Shown here: positions 26,193 through 36,279 of the stretch, one piece after another | Layout: each line of letters opens with the position of its first letter | Position numbering within the stretch: the stretch's first letter is position 1 | Assembly (NCBI GenBank): GCA_965140405.1 | Contig: OZ223208.1 | Coordinates: 682,001-746,000 of the forward strand | Direction: 5' to 3' | DNA from: G963556115 sp963666605 | GTDB lineage: Bacteria > Planctomycetota > SZUA-567 | Length of the DNA: 64,000 nt | Translations under genes and position numbers: made by a program | Notes under the pieces: model-generated | Database searches by the model: none | Seen by the model: the letters and a program-made list of their open reading frames with translations, nothing else | Told to the model about the DNA's origin: nothing

Positions 26193-27086
26193 CTAAACCT
26201 TTCCTTTCTTTATCATTCTGTAATAGTTAGACATGATTTTGTGGACTTTTAGCTTTGGATTTGAAATTTCATCAATAGAGAAATTGATTAGCGTCAATCC
26301 AGCACCTAGAAGTACCAATCCAAGACAAGGACCAAGAAGCTCCCACCAAGCCCCTACTCTAAATGTTGCAGAACTCTGAGCATTGAAGAGCATGATGCCC
26401 CATGTAGTTGACAAAGGATCACCAAATCCAAGATACTCCAAAGTCGCTTCAGCCATAATAGCATATATAACTGTTCCAACAAAAAGACTACTCAAGATCG
26501 ACATCATATTAGGCATAACTTCAAAGAAAAGTCTTCTGAATTTTGTTTCTCCAAGAGTTTCAGATGCATAAACAAACTCTCGAGTTCTAATACTCATTGT
26601 CTGGCTTCTAATAACTCTCGCCCCCCAAGCCCAAGAGGTAAGCCCAATTATCAAACCAATATATATTGGTGATATCTTCCCCATCATAGCAGCCATAACT
26701 AAAATTAAAGGTATATTCGGTATAACCATTACAATATTAATTAGAGTAGCGATTATATTATCTACAACACCTCCAAAGTATCCAGCACAAGTACCAATAA
26801 CCATAGCAAGTACAAGCGTTATCGAAGCAGCGATTACTCCAACGACTATTGAAGTCCTTCCTCCATACAAAGTTTGAGAGAATACGTCACGACCGAGTTG
26901 TGTAGTACCCAAGATATGCTCCATCGTCGGTGCTTCATGAGAAGCAGCAAGTCTAGCAACAGGGTCATGAGATGTAAGCATTGGAGCTGCCGCACAACTT
27001 ATAAATATAATTAGTAATATTGCTGACCCTATCGTAAACTTCAAATTTTGTCTCAAAAACATCCCTAAACCATTCATCTTACTCAT
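26193..27086 (-). CDS. Opp/Dpp-type ABC permease (OppC-like)
   Basis: The 297-residue permease has an N-terminal helix, the family's N-terminal HDPVARL segment, five more helices and the EAA loop (ASETLGETKFRRLFFEVMPN). The sequence LGTTQLGRDVFSQTLYGGRTSI is diagnostic of DppC/OppC. It forms the membrane channel with the OppB-like protein encoded 1 bp upstream. Confidence 0.93.
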   Translation of the reverse strand: MSKMNGLGMFLRQNLKFTIGSAILLIIFISCAAAPMLTSHDPVARLAASHEAPTMEHILGTTQLGRDVFSQTLYGGRTSIVVGVIAASITLVLAMVIGTCAGYFGGVVDNIIATLINIVMVIPNIPLILVMAAMMGKISPIYIGLIIGLTSWAWGARVIRSQTMSIRTREFVYASETLGETKFRRLFFEVMPNMMSILSSLFVGTVIYAIMAEATLEYLGFGDPLSTTWGIMLFNAQSSATFRVGAWWELLGPCLGLVLLGAGLTLINFSIDEISNPKLKVHKIMSNYYRMIKKGKV

Positions 27087-27087
27087 C

Positions 27088-28086
27088 TTACTTTCCCTGC
27101 TTTCTTAGTCTTGGATCAAGGAAGAATACAACAACATCTGCGAAGAAATTCATTGAAAGAACAAGAGTAGTTATAAGAAGTAATAATCCCTGAATTAATG
27201 GATAGTCTCTAGCAGCCAACGCTTGAAACATTAACTGACCGAGGCCAGGATAGTTGAATACCATTTCAATTACTATTGAACCACCGAAAATATATCCCAT
27301 ACACATTGCAAATGAAGTCACAAGTGGAAGTAGAGCGTTTCTCGCACCATAAGCAAACATGACCTTACGATCAGGAACTCCCTTACCCCATCCCATTACA
27401 ATATAATCTTCACCAAGCTGGTTAATCATGTTTGCTCTCATAACCATTATATTACCCAGACTAGTTATAATAATCGCAGTAGCAGGTAGAACCGCATAGT
27501 AGAGTACACTTTTTATAAACGGCCAATTAAACCCTGGCGTGAGCTCCCAATTAAATGCATCATAGGAACCACCAGTAGGAAACAAATCTAACTGACGAGC
27601 GAATATCATTGATAATGCTAATGCTGTTACAATTGCTGGAATATTTGCTAATATCTGCCCTGTAATAGTCACAACACTATCGAAAACGCCACCTCTATTC
27701 CAGGCGACAAAGATTCCTAAAAACGTAGTAATTATATAAGAGATAACAACAGATGAACCGACTAGAAATAGCGTCCAAGGTAGATAATCAAAAATAGTAC
27801 TAACTACCGGAGCTGGATAATATTTCAGAGATACACCCCAATCACCATTTAGCATACTCCAGATATAGTCTAAATAACTCTTCCATAATGGCTGATCAAC
27901 AAATCCAAAAAGCTTTTCAATAGCTTTTACTGTTTCAGCACTTATGTTTCCTCCACTAGAGTATAGTGATGCAATATAAGACTGAACAGGATCACCCGGC
28001 ATCATTCGAGGCAAAAAGAAGTTTATGGTAATAGCGGCAAAGAAAGCTATCAGATAGAATCCTAGCCGCTGTAAAAAATATTTCAT
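27088..28086 (-). CDS. Opp/Dpp-type ABC permease (OppB-like)
   Basis: A permease of about 332 residues: N-terminal FLQRLGFYLIAFFAAITINFFLPRMMPGDPV, then five more helices with the EAA loop (MGWGKGVPDRKVMFAYGARNALLP). I placed the start at the ATG 28086, which has GAGG 5 nt upstream; an ATG four codons earlier overlaps that site. A 300-bp gap with a large hairpin separates it from the binding-protein gene, which may set a higher level of the binding protein. Confidence 0.92.
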   Translation of the reverse strand: MKYFLQRLGFYLIAFFAAITINFFLPRMMPGDPVQSYIASLYSSGGNISAETVKAIEKLFGFVDQPLWKSYLDYIWSMLNGDWGVSLKYYPAPVVSTIFDYLPWTLFLVGSSVVISYIITTFLGIFVAWNRGGVFDSVVTITGQILANIPAIVTALALSMIFARQLDLFPTGGSYDAFNWELTPGFNWPFIKSVLYYAVLPATAIIITSLGNIMVMRANMINQLGEDYIVMGWGKGVPDRKVMFAYGARNALLPLVTSFAMCMGYIFGGSIVIEMVFNYPGLGQLMFQALAARDYPLIQGLLLLITTLVLSMNFFADVVVFFLDPRLRKQGK

Positions 28087-28308
28087 ACAGTTCCTCATTC
28101 CTAAGAATCAAATTATTGTGTTTTATTCTAACTAGCATGTGGGATATATTTTTAATTACAAGTTTATATTTCACTATTAATCACAATGATATATAACATT
28201 GAGAAATTTCAATTTATGGAATAGCTTTATTACTTTAGTATAATTGCCATAGGACATTAACCATCAATAAGAAAATAAGTTTCATTATAGTTCTTTAGTT
28301 AATACCAC

Positions 28309-28366
28309 CTGCGTATTAAATCACGTTCATTATTGAGTAATTCAGATCAACGCAACTAATACGCAG
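28309..28366 (-). promoter_or_regulatory. Large stem-loop between binding-protein and permease genes
   Basis: CTGCGTATTA (28309-28318) and TAATACGCAG (28357-28366) form a perfect 10-bp inverted repeat with a 38-nt loop, 29 bp past the binding-protein stop. There is no U-tract. It could stabilise the upstream mRNA segment or attenuate read-through into the permease genes. The rest of the 28087-28394 gap shows nothing coding. Confidence 0.5.
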
Positions 28367-28394
28367 ATATATGTATTATAAATTTTTTATCATA

Positions 28395-30074
28395 CTACTT
28401 TACAGGTTTGAGATGCATTAGGTGGTACAATCTATTACTTACATGCGCTAAAGCTGGATCGATATAAGGGTCATTTTCATTCGCCCAACCAGTAAAGCGA
28501 GATGTATTGTATACAAACCAGTTTCCATTATAGTAGAGAGGAATATGCGGAACATTCTTAGCGTAGTACACTTCAATCTGACCAACTATTTCCTTTTGCT
28601 CTTCCTCATTTGTCGCTAGTTTCAATTTTGAGATAAGTGCATCACGTTCAGGGTTTTCATCTTTGGTAAGATTTGATGACCACCAAACATTACTGTAGAA
28701 GTATGGCTTAGTCATTGTCTGTTCGTAGAACTTATATATTGTTGGCAATAAGTTATTACCGCAGAACTGCGCATCGAAGTCACCTGTTGTCCAAGCCTCA
28801 ACATATGCATTAACTTCTGGAGTTACAACACTTGCATTTATACCAGCATGACGTAATCCCTCAACAGCGATCTGGCAGTTATTTACCCAGTCAGTCCAAC
28901 CACTTGGCACTTGAATATCAAATTTAATAGGAGTTCCGTCAGGATTTTCGACATAGCCGTCATGATCAACATCTTTAAATCCTGCATCTGCAAGAATTTT
29001 CTTCGCCTTTTTAATATCAAAGGTATAGAATTCTGACCATATTTGATCTGCCTCTGCATTTCTCCATCCCCAAAGTGAAGGAGGAAGACCAGTTGCAGGG
29101 TTGTCACCTTTAACATAACCATATGCACCAATATTCATCATATCTTCACGGTTCATTGATAGAGAGAAAGCTTTTCTAAACTCTACATTTTTAAAAGCTT
29201 TTTGATTATTCTCATTCTTTGTCTGCATATTCATTGCAATACGAACACCATCACGTGATGGGAACCAATACTTTTTAGTATCACTTCCATCTACGTAGAT
29301 CTTTTCAATTTCAGGAATAAATATATGAGCCCAATCTATCTTACCTGACATTAGCATATCATATGCAGCATCATTAGAGTTATACTGTGGCCACACCATC
29401 TGATCAACTTTGAGCTTATCTGCTTGCCAATAGTTTGGGTTTCTTCCCATAATGAATACTTGTGGAGAGAAGCGTACTACCTCTGTAAGCGGACCAGTAC
29501 CTACTGGTGTTTCTACTACTTCTTTTGATGGGTCATCGACTTTTGACCAGATATGTTCTGGAACCATCCATACTTCATTGAATAATGGACTTTTTCCAAA
29601 GGCATTCTTTTCAGACATAACAAACTCTACAGTATAGTCATCAATCTTCCTAACACTTTTGAGCTTACCAGTCTTACCCCACATACCATTGTTATCAGTT
29701 GCAGGATATTTTTTGTAGTTCTCATATGTGAAGACAACATCATCAGCATTAAAGTCTTCACCATCGCTCCACTTTACACCTTTTCTCAATTTAACAATAA
29801 CAGTCTGAATATCATCTTTAAGTGTTATTTCTTCAGCAAGCCAAGGAATTTCCTCATTGTTTAGTCCATTATAAATTACGAGTGGTTCATAAACAAAACC
29901 TTTAAATGCTTCAAGTACATTCAAAAATGGGTTAAAGTTTCTATTCCACCCGGATACAGACTGCTGAAGCACAGTAAGAGTTGCAGGAGCCGCATTTGCC
30001 TTATTCTCCCTCACAACCCCAAATCCAAGTGCGCAGACACACATAAGCACCAACAAAACCACACGCTTAATCAT
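28395..30074 (-). CDS. Extracellular solute-binding protein family 5, probable oligosaccharide-binding
   Basis: The protein of about 559 residues starts at the ATG 30074 (GGAGG 7 nt upstream) and has a signal peptide (MIKRVVLLVLMCVCALGFGV, cleavage after ANA). It matches the SBP_bac_5 family: GWNRNFNPFLN near the mature N-terminus, VIVKLRKGVKWSDGEDFNADDVVFTYEN, VRKAFSLSMNRED-type FRKAFSLSMNRE, and ADAGFKDVDHDGYVENPDG. SBP_5 proteins with a GWN-NFNPF start often bind cello- or manno-oligosaccharides rather than peptides; with the GH1 enzyme in the operon a beta-glucoside is likely. It is the first gene of the operon. Confidence 0.9.
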   Translation of the reverse strand: MIKRVVLLVLMCVCALGFGVVRENKANAAPATLTVLQQSVSGWNRNFNPFLNVLEAFKGFVYEPLVIYNGLNNEEIPWLAEEITLKDDIQTVIVKLRKGVKWSDGEDFNADDVVFTYENYKKYPATDNNGMWGKTGKLKSVRKIDDYTVEFVMSEKNAFGKSPLFNEVWMVPEHIWSKVDDPSKEVVETPVGTGPLTEVVRFSPQVFIMGRNPNYWQADKLKVDQMVWPQYNSNDAAYDMLMSGKIDWAHIFIPEIEKIYVDGSDTKKYWFPSRDGVRIAMNMQTKNENNQKAFKNVEFRKAFSLSMNREDMMNIGAYGYVKGDNPATGLPPSLWGWRNAEADQIWSEFYTFDIKKAKKILADAGFKDVDHDGYVENPDGTPIKFDIQVPSGWTDWVNNCQIAVEGLRHAGINASVVTPEVNAYVEAWTTGDFDAQFCGNNLLPTIYKFYEQTMTKPYFYSNVWWSSNLTKDENPERDALISKLKLATNEEEQKEIVGQIEVYYAKNVPHIPLYYNGNWFVYNTSRFTGWANENDPYIDPALAHVSNRLYHLMHLKPVK

Positions 30075-30163
30075 AATTAATCCTCCACAAACAAAATAAA
30101 CATAATGTACAACACGGTAATGATTATAGAAACACAAACATAAATTTTCGACATAAGCACTGT

Positions 30164-30457
30164 GAACGCGCGACCATGGCGCTATAAAAATTATTCTCTC
30201 GCCTTTGCAGAACTACACATATTTACAAAATTTATACACACTTAATTATCTTTGAGAGCTTTTAGTCAAGATGATGAACGCGCGACCATTGGTTACCAAA
30301 AAAAAACCGACTTCATAGTAGGACTATACCACAGCGATATTACTAAGCAAATAAATTTTTAGTATTTTTAGGAATTAAATAAGCAATATCCTATAAGTAG
30401 TGTAATCTAAATAGAATACAATAAATAGTAAATCAATAAAAAAGAACGCGCGTCCAT
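30164..30457. repeat. Three copies of the 14-bp motif GAACGCGCGACCAT
   Basis: Copies lie at 30164-30177, 30276-30289 and 30444-30457, all in the same orientation; the third has one change (GAACGCGCGTCCAT). They are GC-rich islands in a very AT-rich region between the divergent binding-protein gene and the histidine kinase gene. Start-to-start spacings are 112 and 168 bp. I see no other copy in the window. They look like binding sites for one regulator. The rest of 30075-30551 shows no coding sequence. Confidence 0.7.
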
Positions 30458-30551
30458 TCTGTCTTCAGTTGCAATAATAAATTAGTAATTTATTCACTTT
30501 TGAAAGCATTTATTACTTAATAATACCTATCACTTCACGGAAAATAATACC

Positions 30552-30580
30552 TTGACAGAAAAAAAACACCGTGCTACCAT
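30552..30580 (+). promoter_or_regulatory. Promoter of the hybrid histidine kinase gene
   Basis: A perfect -35 box TTGACA (30552-30557) is followed after 17 bp by TACCAT (30575-30580). It lies about 80 bp before the kinase start and downstream of the third GAACGCGCG motif. Confidence 0.55.
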
Positions 30581-30661
30581 TAATATAATCTTAATTTTAT
30601 TATATCTAATACTACGAATACTTAATAACTTTTCATGCTTATTTAGAAAAGGTGCTATTTG

Positions 30662-33016
30662 ATGGATACAAACCATATTTCACACAATTCTAAAAATAGT
30701 AATAATACCCAAGAAGAGACGGTTGAGATTATACATAATCTAGAACAGAACTATTTGGAATATCAAAGCATCTTTGACTTCATGCCAGATGGTAGTGCTA
30801 TTCATGAAGTAATCCGCGATGATTCAGGCGATATAGTTGACTGCAAATTCATTATGGTAAATAATGCATTTGAGAAGCATACAGGAGTACCACGAGAAAA
30901 ATTCATTGGCAAGTTAGCATCCGAAATTTCTCCAATGACCAAAGAGAAGATTGATATGTTTTGCCAAGTTGTTAATAATAAAAAAAATCTCCGATTTATC
31001 GATTCTTCAATTATACCAAATAAATACTTTGATGTTTCTGCTTTCAGTTTAGGAGAAGCTAAATTTGCAACTATATTTAGAGACATCACAGAAAAAATAC
31101 AGCTCGAAGCCGAGTTCCAAGATAGCGAAGATAAATATCAAACACTTATTAATAATCTCCCACAAAAAATATTTTTTAAAGACTGCAACTCAGCATATAT
31201 TTCATGTAATACCAGTTATGCAAAAGATCTAAAAATTGATGTTAATAACATAATGGGGAAGACAGACTACGATTTCTTTCCACCGCACTTAGCAGAAAAA
31301 TATATTAATGATGACAAAATAATAATCAAATCTGGAATATCTCAAGAAATGATAGAAAGCTACATACTGCGTGGGAAAAAATTTACCATCAAGACAGTAA
31401 AGACACCTATAAGTGATTCTACTGGTAAAGCAATTGGCATAATTGGCATATTTTGGGACATCACCGAAGAAAATGAGTCCGCAATCGCTCTTAAAAAAAG
31501 CGAAGAGAGGTATCGCAGATTGATTGATAATGCTCCAGAGGCAATTTGCATAATCGATACTAAAGACAATGCTCGCTATATAGATGGAAATGCTAATCTT
31601 GAAAAACTTCTAGGTCTTCCGTTAAATGAAATTTTAAAATCAAATTTTCGAAAATTCAGTCCTGAAAAACAATCAAATGGTCGTTTATCAGAAGAGCTTT
31701 GGTTTGAGTATTTAAAAAAGGCATTAAGCGGTGACCAGATAATATTTGAATGGGATACTTTAAACTATAAAGACAAGAGTATTGTCCCGTGTGAAGTTCG
31801 CCTTGTTAAACTTGATGAATCTAATGACAACCTTCTCAGAGGGAGCATAATTGATATTTCAGAGCGCAAAAATATAGACGACAAACTAAGGTTCTCTGAG
31901 AAACTACAAGCTGTTGGACAGCTAGCTGGTGGTATTGCTCACGACTTCAATAATCAACTAGGAGGCATAATGGGTTATGCCGATTTATTATACCAAAAAC
32001 TTGAGGATAACACCTTAAAGACATACGCAAGCGGCATATTAACATGCGCAGAGAGTGCAGCAAAACTAACCCAGCAGCTATTAACCTTCAGCCGCAAAGG
32101 CAAGTATTTTTCTGTTGAATTAGATATACATAAAGTTATTTCTGAGGTAGCCTCTCTCTTATACCACAGTATCAATAAAAATATAAAAATCATAAAAACA
32201 CTTACTGCTACTGATTCCACAGTTACAGGCGACCCAACACTAATCCAGAATGCATTGCTCAATATCGCCCTTAATGCACGTGATTCAATGCCTAAAGGCG
32301 GAACACTTACTTTTGCCACTGAGTTGACAAGTCTTTCAGAAGAGTATTGCAATAGTCATGCCAACGGCATATCTGCAGGAGATTACTTACAGATATCCAT
32401 CAGCGACACCGGATCTGGTATGAGCAAAAATGTATGCGAACACATATTTGAGCCATTCTTTACAACAAAGGAACTCGGCAAAGGAACAGGTATGGGGCTA
32501 GCAAGTGTCTATGGTACAATAAAGAGTCATGGTGGAACAATCAATGTTTACAGTGAAGTAGGTCGAGGAACTGTCTTCCGCATATTTCTCCCAGCAATAT
32601 ACAGCTCACCCGCACAGCCATGTAATAAGAAACCACGCCCTTATATAGTTAAAAATGCCACCATACTTCTTGTTGATGATGAAATCACAATGAGACGAAT
32701 TGCAACAGAGATGCTTCTAGATGTTGGTTACAAAGTTCATACTTGTGAGAATGGTATTGAGGCAATAGGTTATTTCGAGTCAGAGTGGAAAGACATAGAT
32801 GCCGTAATACTTGACATGATAATGCCCAATATCAGCGGCAGAGATACTTTTAAAGCACTCAAAAAGATCGACCCAAATGTCAAAGTTCTTATTTCTTCTG
32901 GCTACACCATCAACGGTGAAGCCCAAGAAGTTCTTGATGATGGTGCTATTGACTTTGTAGGCAAACCTTTTAGACAACATGAGCTATTAGAAAAAATAGC
33001 CGCAATTCTAGCCTAA
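30662..33016 (+). CDS. Soluble hybrid sensor histidine kinase (PAS-PAS-PAS-HisKA-HATPase-REC)
   Basis: The 784-residue protein has no membrane helix. Three PAS domains occupy about 30-145, 150-270 and 285-400. The HisKA domain has its phospho-acceptor His427 in GGIAHDFNNQLGGI, followed by an HATPase domain (NALLNIALNARDSM, ISDTGSGM, FEPFFTTKELGKGTGMGLASVYG). A C-terminal receiver carries the phospho-acceptor Asp718 in VILDMIMP. The kinase core is of the NtrB-like type. There is no DNA-binding output, and no response regulator gene is adjacent, so the phosphoryl group must pass to a separate partner. Start is ATG with AAAGG upstream. Possible control of the divergent transporter is positional inference only. 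Confidence 0.93.
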   Translation: MDTNHISHNSKNSNNTQEETVEIIHNLEQNYLEYQSIFDFMPDGSAIHEVIRDDSGDIVDCKFIMVNNAFEKHTGVPREKFIGKLASEISPMTKEKIDMFCQVVNNKKNLRFIDSSIIPNKYFDVSAFSLGEAKFATIFRDITEKIQLEAEFQDSEDKYQTLINNLPQKIFFKDCNSAYISCNTSYAKDLKIDVNNIMGKTDYDFFPPHLAEKYINDDKIIIKSGISQEMIESYILRGKKFTIKTVKTPISDSTGKAIGIIGIFWDITEENESAIALKKSEERYRRLIDNAPEAICIIDTKDNARYIDGNANLEKLLGLPLNEILKSNFRKFSPEKQSNGRLSEELWFEYLKKALSGDQIIFEWDTLNYKDKSIVPCEVRLVKLDESNDNLLRGSIIDISERKNIDDKLRFSEKLQAVGQLAGGIAHDFNNQLGGIMGYADLLYQKLEDNTLKTYASGILTCAESAAKLTQQLLTFSRKGKYFSVELDIHKVISEVASLLYHSINKNIKIIKTLTATDSTVTGDPTLIQNALLNIALNARDSMPKGGTLTFATELTSLSEEYCNSHANGISAGDYLQISISDTGSGMSKNVCEHIFEPFFTTKELGKGTGMGLASVYGTIKSHGGTINVYSEVGRGTVFRIFLPAIYSSPAQPCNKKPRPYIVKNATILLVDDEITMRRIATEMLLDVGYKVHTCENGIEAIGYFESEWKDIDAVILDMIMPNISGRDTFKALKKIDPNVKVLISSGYTINGEAQEVLDDGAIDFVGKPFRQHELLEKIAAILA

Positions 33017-33265
33017 TATTTAGTAGAGAAAATTTGTTGCTAACATTACTAGATACGCAATATATAGTCAAAATCGTCAAAGATAATATCATTACTTCCC
33101 TGACAGCTACAAAAAATATAAATCTAGCATACTCCCAGCACCAAGAGCACTCTCTAGGGATCTCATAAACGCACTAGTAATTAGATGCTATCCAGCCTGT
33201 CTTGTATATCAGAACTAACTAATTATTAAAACTTAATATGAACATTAAAAATATTTTTCTTCGTA

Positions 33266-34459
33266 CTATCTCTTTTTAAAGAGGAGTATCAACCCAACAA
33301 GAGTGTAATTTATCGGTGTAATATAATAAATCACTCTAAGAGTATTGTAGTGCGAAGCAAGCTCTCCAGTAAACCATGAAAACAAAGAAAAAGATGCCGT
33401 TCCCGAAATAGTTAAAAGCACAAGAACCACAGTCTTGTTATGAGGACGAAGTCTCTCAACACCATAGCTTTGGAGAAATGGCCAGAGCGGAGCAATAAAT
33501 AATCCCGCAATTATCAGGACAAAATACAGTGTAATCAGTGAGCTTACAAATGTGATAATACTGGTAACTAGTGCTGCGGCAAAAGCAAAGCCAACGATAA
33601 AGTACTTGATTTTATCTTGCCTAACAAAGTAACCACTCATAAACCTTGAGACAATCATACCGACAGCGAAGCACCCTACCGCAAACCCACCAGCCTCAGC
33701 TGTAGCTCCAAACTCAAGCTGGACATAACTCGCCGTCCAGAACGAAATAGTCATTTCAGCACCTACAGATAAAGCCAAAATAATGATAAAAACCCAAAAG
33801 CTTGAATCTTTTATAAGATTAATTTTCATTTTGGAGACATCTTTGATACTAGCTTTGCCGTTACTTTCAGGAAACTCATGCCCATCACGATGGGGTAATA
33901 ATATCAGCACTACAGGTAAGACTATAACTCCACCTACTAATAGCACAATACTTCTCCATGAGAAACCCTGACCAAGGAGATATCCCGTAAGTAAGACAGT
34001 AAGCAGCATCCCACCCGACCAGAATGAATTAGCTATTGCAATATATTTTCCTGAGTCATCAGGGTGCAGATCATGTGCAACTGCAGGAGCAACACCAAGT
34101 ATAATACCACCACCAACACCCGCCAACATCATATACACTACATACATCTCATATGATCGTGCAAAAGAAACTGCAATTAGCCCAAGTAATAGAATGACCA
34201 ATCCGCCAGCAAAAGCTCGCCTCTTACCAAAACTGCTTACAAGATAACTACATGAAAAAGTTGCTATTGCAGTAGCGAGCCCTGTCGCCACAGAGATCAT
34301 ACCACCTTTTGCAAATCCTCCTTCAGCCAGAGAGAATCCAAGCTGATTAGAAACAGCTAAGAGGATAATCGGCATCACTTGCAAGGAAAATGCATGAGAG
34401 AACATCCCAGAGAATACAGCCCAATCATACCGCCCAACCGTCAATTTTCTTTTTTGCAT
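33266..34459 (-). CDS. Major facilitator superfamily transporter
   Basis: The 397-residue protein has about twelve hydrophobic segments in two halves. The first cytoplasmic loop has SSFGKRRAFAGG, an MFS A-motif variant, and helix 5 contains a GVGGGIILGVAPAVAHDL segment. It resembles sugar or organic-anion MFS carriers of the FucP/NNP-like kind, but the substrate is not assignable. The ribosome binding site is weak. A hairpin at 34489-34528 separates it from the beta-helix gene upstream. Confidence 0.88.
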   Translation of the reverse strand: MQKRKLTVGRYDWAVFSGMFSHAFSLQVMPIILLAVSNQLGFSLAEGGFAKGGMISVATGLATAIATFSCSYLVSSFGKRRAFAGGLVILLLGLIAVSFARSYEMYVVYMMLAGVGGGIILGVAPAVAHDLHPDDSGKYIAIANSFWSGGMLLTVLLTGYLLGQGFSWRSIVLLVGGVIVLPVVLILLPHRDGHEFPESNGKASIKDVSKMKINLIKDSSFWVFIIILALSVGAEMTISFWTASYVQLEFGATAEAGGFAVGCFAVGMIVSRFMSGYFVRQDKIKYFIVGFAFAAALVTSIITFVSSLITLYFVLIIAGLFIAPLWPFLQSYGVERLRPHNKTVVLVLLTISGTASFSLFSWFTGELASHYNTLRVIYYITPINYTLVGLILLFKKR

Positions 34460-34488
34460 AATAGACCATTACAATGAAATAGAGAAAC

Positions 34489-34528
34489 CTAAGAGCGTAC
34501 ACCGGCACAAACCGACATACGCTCTTAG
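34489..34528 (-). terminator. Hairpin between the beta-helix and MFS genes
   Basis: CTAAGAGCGTA (34489-34499) pairs perfectly with TACGCTCTTAG (34518-34528), with an inner CGG/CCG stem. It lies 130 bp past the beta-helix stop and 30 bp before the MFS start; the following U-rich tract is weak. Confidence 0.6.
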
Positions 34529-34658
34529 ATTGTTGCAGATTATGCAGTAAATTTTCTCTCAAAGCAATCCAAATAACCGATTATTTATAAATATGCGCAA
34601 GATAACAAAAGTTACTATATTGCGAACAGGGGCTAAAAAAAATGCTACAACACTCAGC

Positions 34659-36083
34659 CTAAAAATCATTTACTGCAACTTTATTTTTAGCTAAAATACT
34701 ATTACTCAAACGCTCCACTTCTCCCCTACTTTTTAGCGTCATATTATTTTTTGCCATTACTCCATCTTCAAGCTTATACTTCATCGATCTATTATTAGTC
34801 ACGCTACATCCTTCTACTCTCTCCCCCTTCTTACCATCGACGAGACTTATCCATGGTGGTCCTTCCTTGGCTCCATAGTTTAGAGGCAGAACGAGATTGT
34901 CATCAATAAGACAATCTATGCCTCCCATAACAACTATCCCATGCCAGTGATCAGTAATAACCTTGTTTCTAATTATCTTCCAATTTTTATAAGGGCCATC
35001 AAAACAACCAATCCCCTGAAAATCACCTAAAAGTTTTCTATTCCTATCAACACTCTGGACAATTACATTATTCTTTAAAATTACATTTTCATAAAAGCTC
35101 TTCCCACCTGTAAGAAACGCTTGGAAACCATCATCATGATTGTCATCAACTTTATAGCTACCACAAACAAAATTGTTTTCAAATACTAGGTTCGACCCAT
35201 TACCCCTCATGCCATCAGAGCAAAATTGGATTATATCATTTCCAATTACTATTGAATTGTCTCCAGTTATACCAATTCCCAGTGCAACGCCCTCAACCTT
35301 ACAATCCCTTATGACAACATTATTCCCAAAGATTGATATCCCGGAAGCAGCCCTCCTCTTCCACGTAGCCGCACTCCACCCCCATGAGTCACCCACATTT
35401 TTGATTTCACAATTTCTGATAATAATATCACTCGCTTCTCCGTGATGACTATGCCCTTTTATATCTACTATACTTGCCGTACTTCCAACTACTCCTTGAT
35501 TTGCAAACTCAAGTCCCTCAAGATAAATAAAGCTCCCACTCTCAATCTCTATATTACTAATAACAGGCCTACTACTAGCGCCTGACTTTATAGTAAGAAA
35601 CTTCCCCTCTCCCATATAGAACCCACCCTTACCAGTTCTTACGCTACCATGATCTCCACTAAAGAGTATTATTTCGTCCCCACCTTTTACAGGTGCATCG
35701 GGATTTACAATTACCTTCTCTGACCCTTTTTTATATGGAGTCTCTTTATAACGATAATGTTGAATTAGATTTTGCTCGAATACCTCTTGTAAGGTACTCC
35801 ACGGAGCTTCTAGGCTTCCATCATTACTCATAGAACCGACTGCAGGATCAACATAGAATGTTTTTCCTGTCACTACAGGTATATAATCAGCTCTTGCGTA
35901 CAACGTAGTAGGAAAAGAGAATTCTTCATTCCATTCAAATGTATTTTTTTGTGCAGCAACTGGAGAGGACATATTAGAGCTACCAGCAAAATCAATATAC
36001 TCACTTTCACCCCAAGAGATAACCAGCATACTGAGCAGGTAGATAACAACACTAAAGAATATAAATATAGCAAAGTTTTTCAT
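34659..36083 (-). CDS. Right-handed parallel beta-helix protein, membrane-anchored or secreted
   Basis: The protein of about 474 residues starts at the ATG 36083 (GGGAG 8 nt upstream) with a hydrophobic segment (MKNFAIFIFFSVVIYLLSML) that is a signal or anchor. After a linker, FYVDPAVGSMSNDGSLEAPWSTLQE is the typical N-cap of pectate-lyase-like beta-helix proteins. Repeated short turns with Asn/Asp ladders follow (IIIRNCEIKNVG, VVIRDCKVEGVA, LVFENNFVCGS, VILKNNVIVQS, WKIIRNKVITD). Such proteins bind or cleave polysaccharides. No catalytic residues can be assigned from sequence alone, so the activity is open. Confidence 0.85.
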   Translation of the reverse strand: MKNFAIFIFFSVVIYLLSMLVISWGESEYIDFAGSSNMSSPVAAQKNTFEWNEEFSFPTTLYARADYIPVVTGKTFYVDPAVGSMSNDGSLEAPWSTLQEVFEQNLIQHYRYKETPYKKGSEKVIVNPDAPVKGGDEIILFSGDHGSVRTGKGGFYMGEGKFLTIKSGASSRPVISNIEIESGSFIYLEGLEFANQGVVGSTASIVDIKGHSHHGEASDIIIRNCEIKNVGDSWGWSAATWKRRAASGISIFGNNVVIRDCKVEGVALGIGITGDNSIVIGNDIIQFCSDGMRGNGSNLVFENNFVCGSYKVDDNHDDGFQAFLTGGKSFYENVILKNNVIVQSVDRNRKLLGDFQGIGCFDGPYKNWKIIRNKVITDHWHGIVVMGGIDCLIDDNLVLPLNYGAKEGPPWISLVDGKKGERVEGCSVTNNRSMKYKLEDGVMAKNNMTLKSRGEVERLSNSILAKNKVAVNDF

Positions 36084-36279
36084 TATACTCCCTACAAACA
36101 AATTAATATAGTTAAGATATGAAACATATAAGTATCTTCCCATAATAATTTTTTCTGTCAACAATTATATATTAAATGCAACTCCTTAACTTAACACTAG
36201 ATCACTTTATACAACCTTGCGCAAAAACTAATTAAACCTATACTGTATACTTATTACCATTGAAAAAGGATGAGACAAA

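Noticed and set aside
30164..30457. GAACGCGCGACCAT repeats as a CRISPR array
   Set aside because: Repeats are 14 bp with irregular spacers of about 98 and 154 bp and no cas genes nearby.
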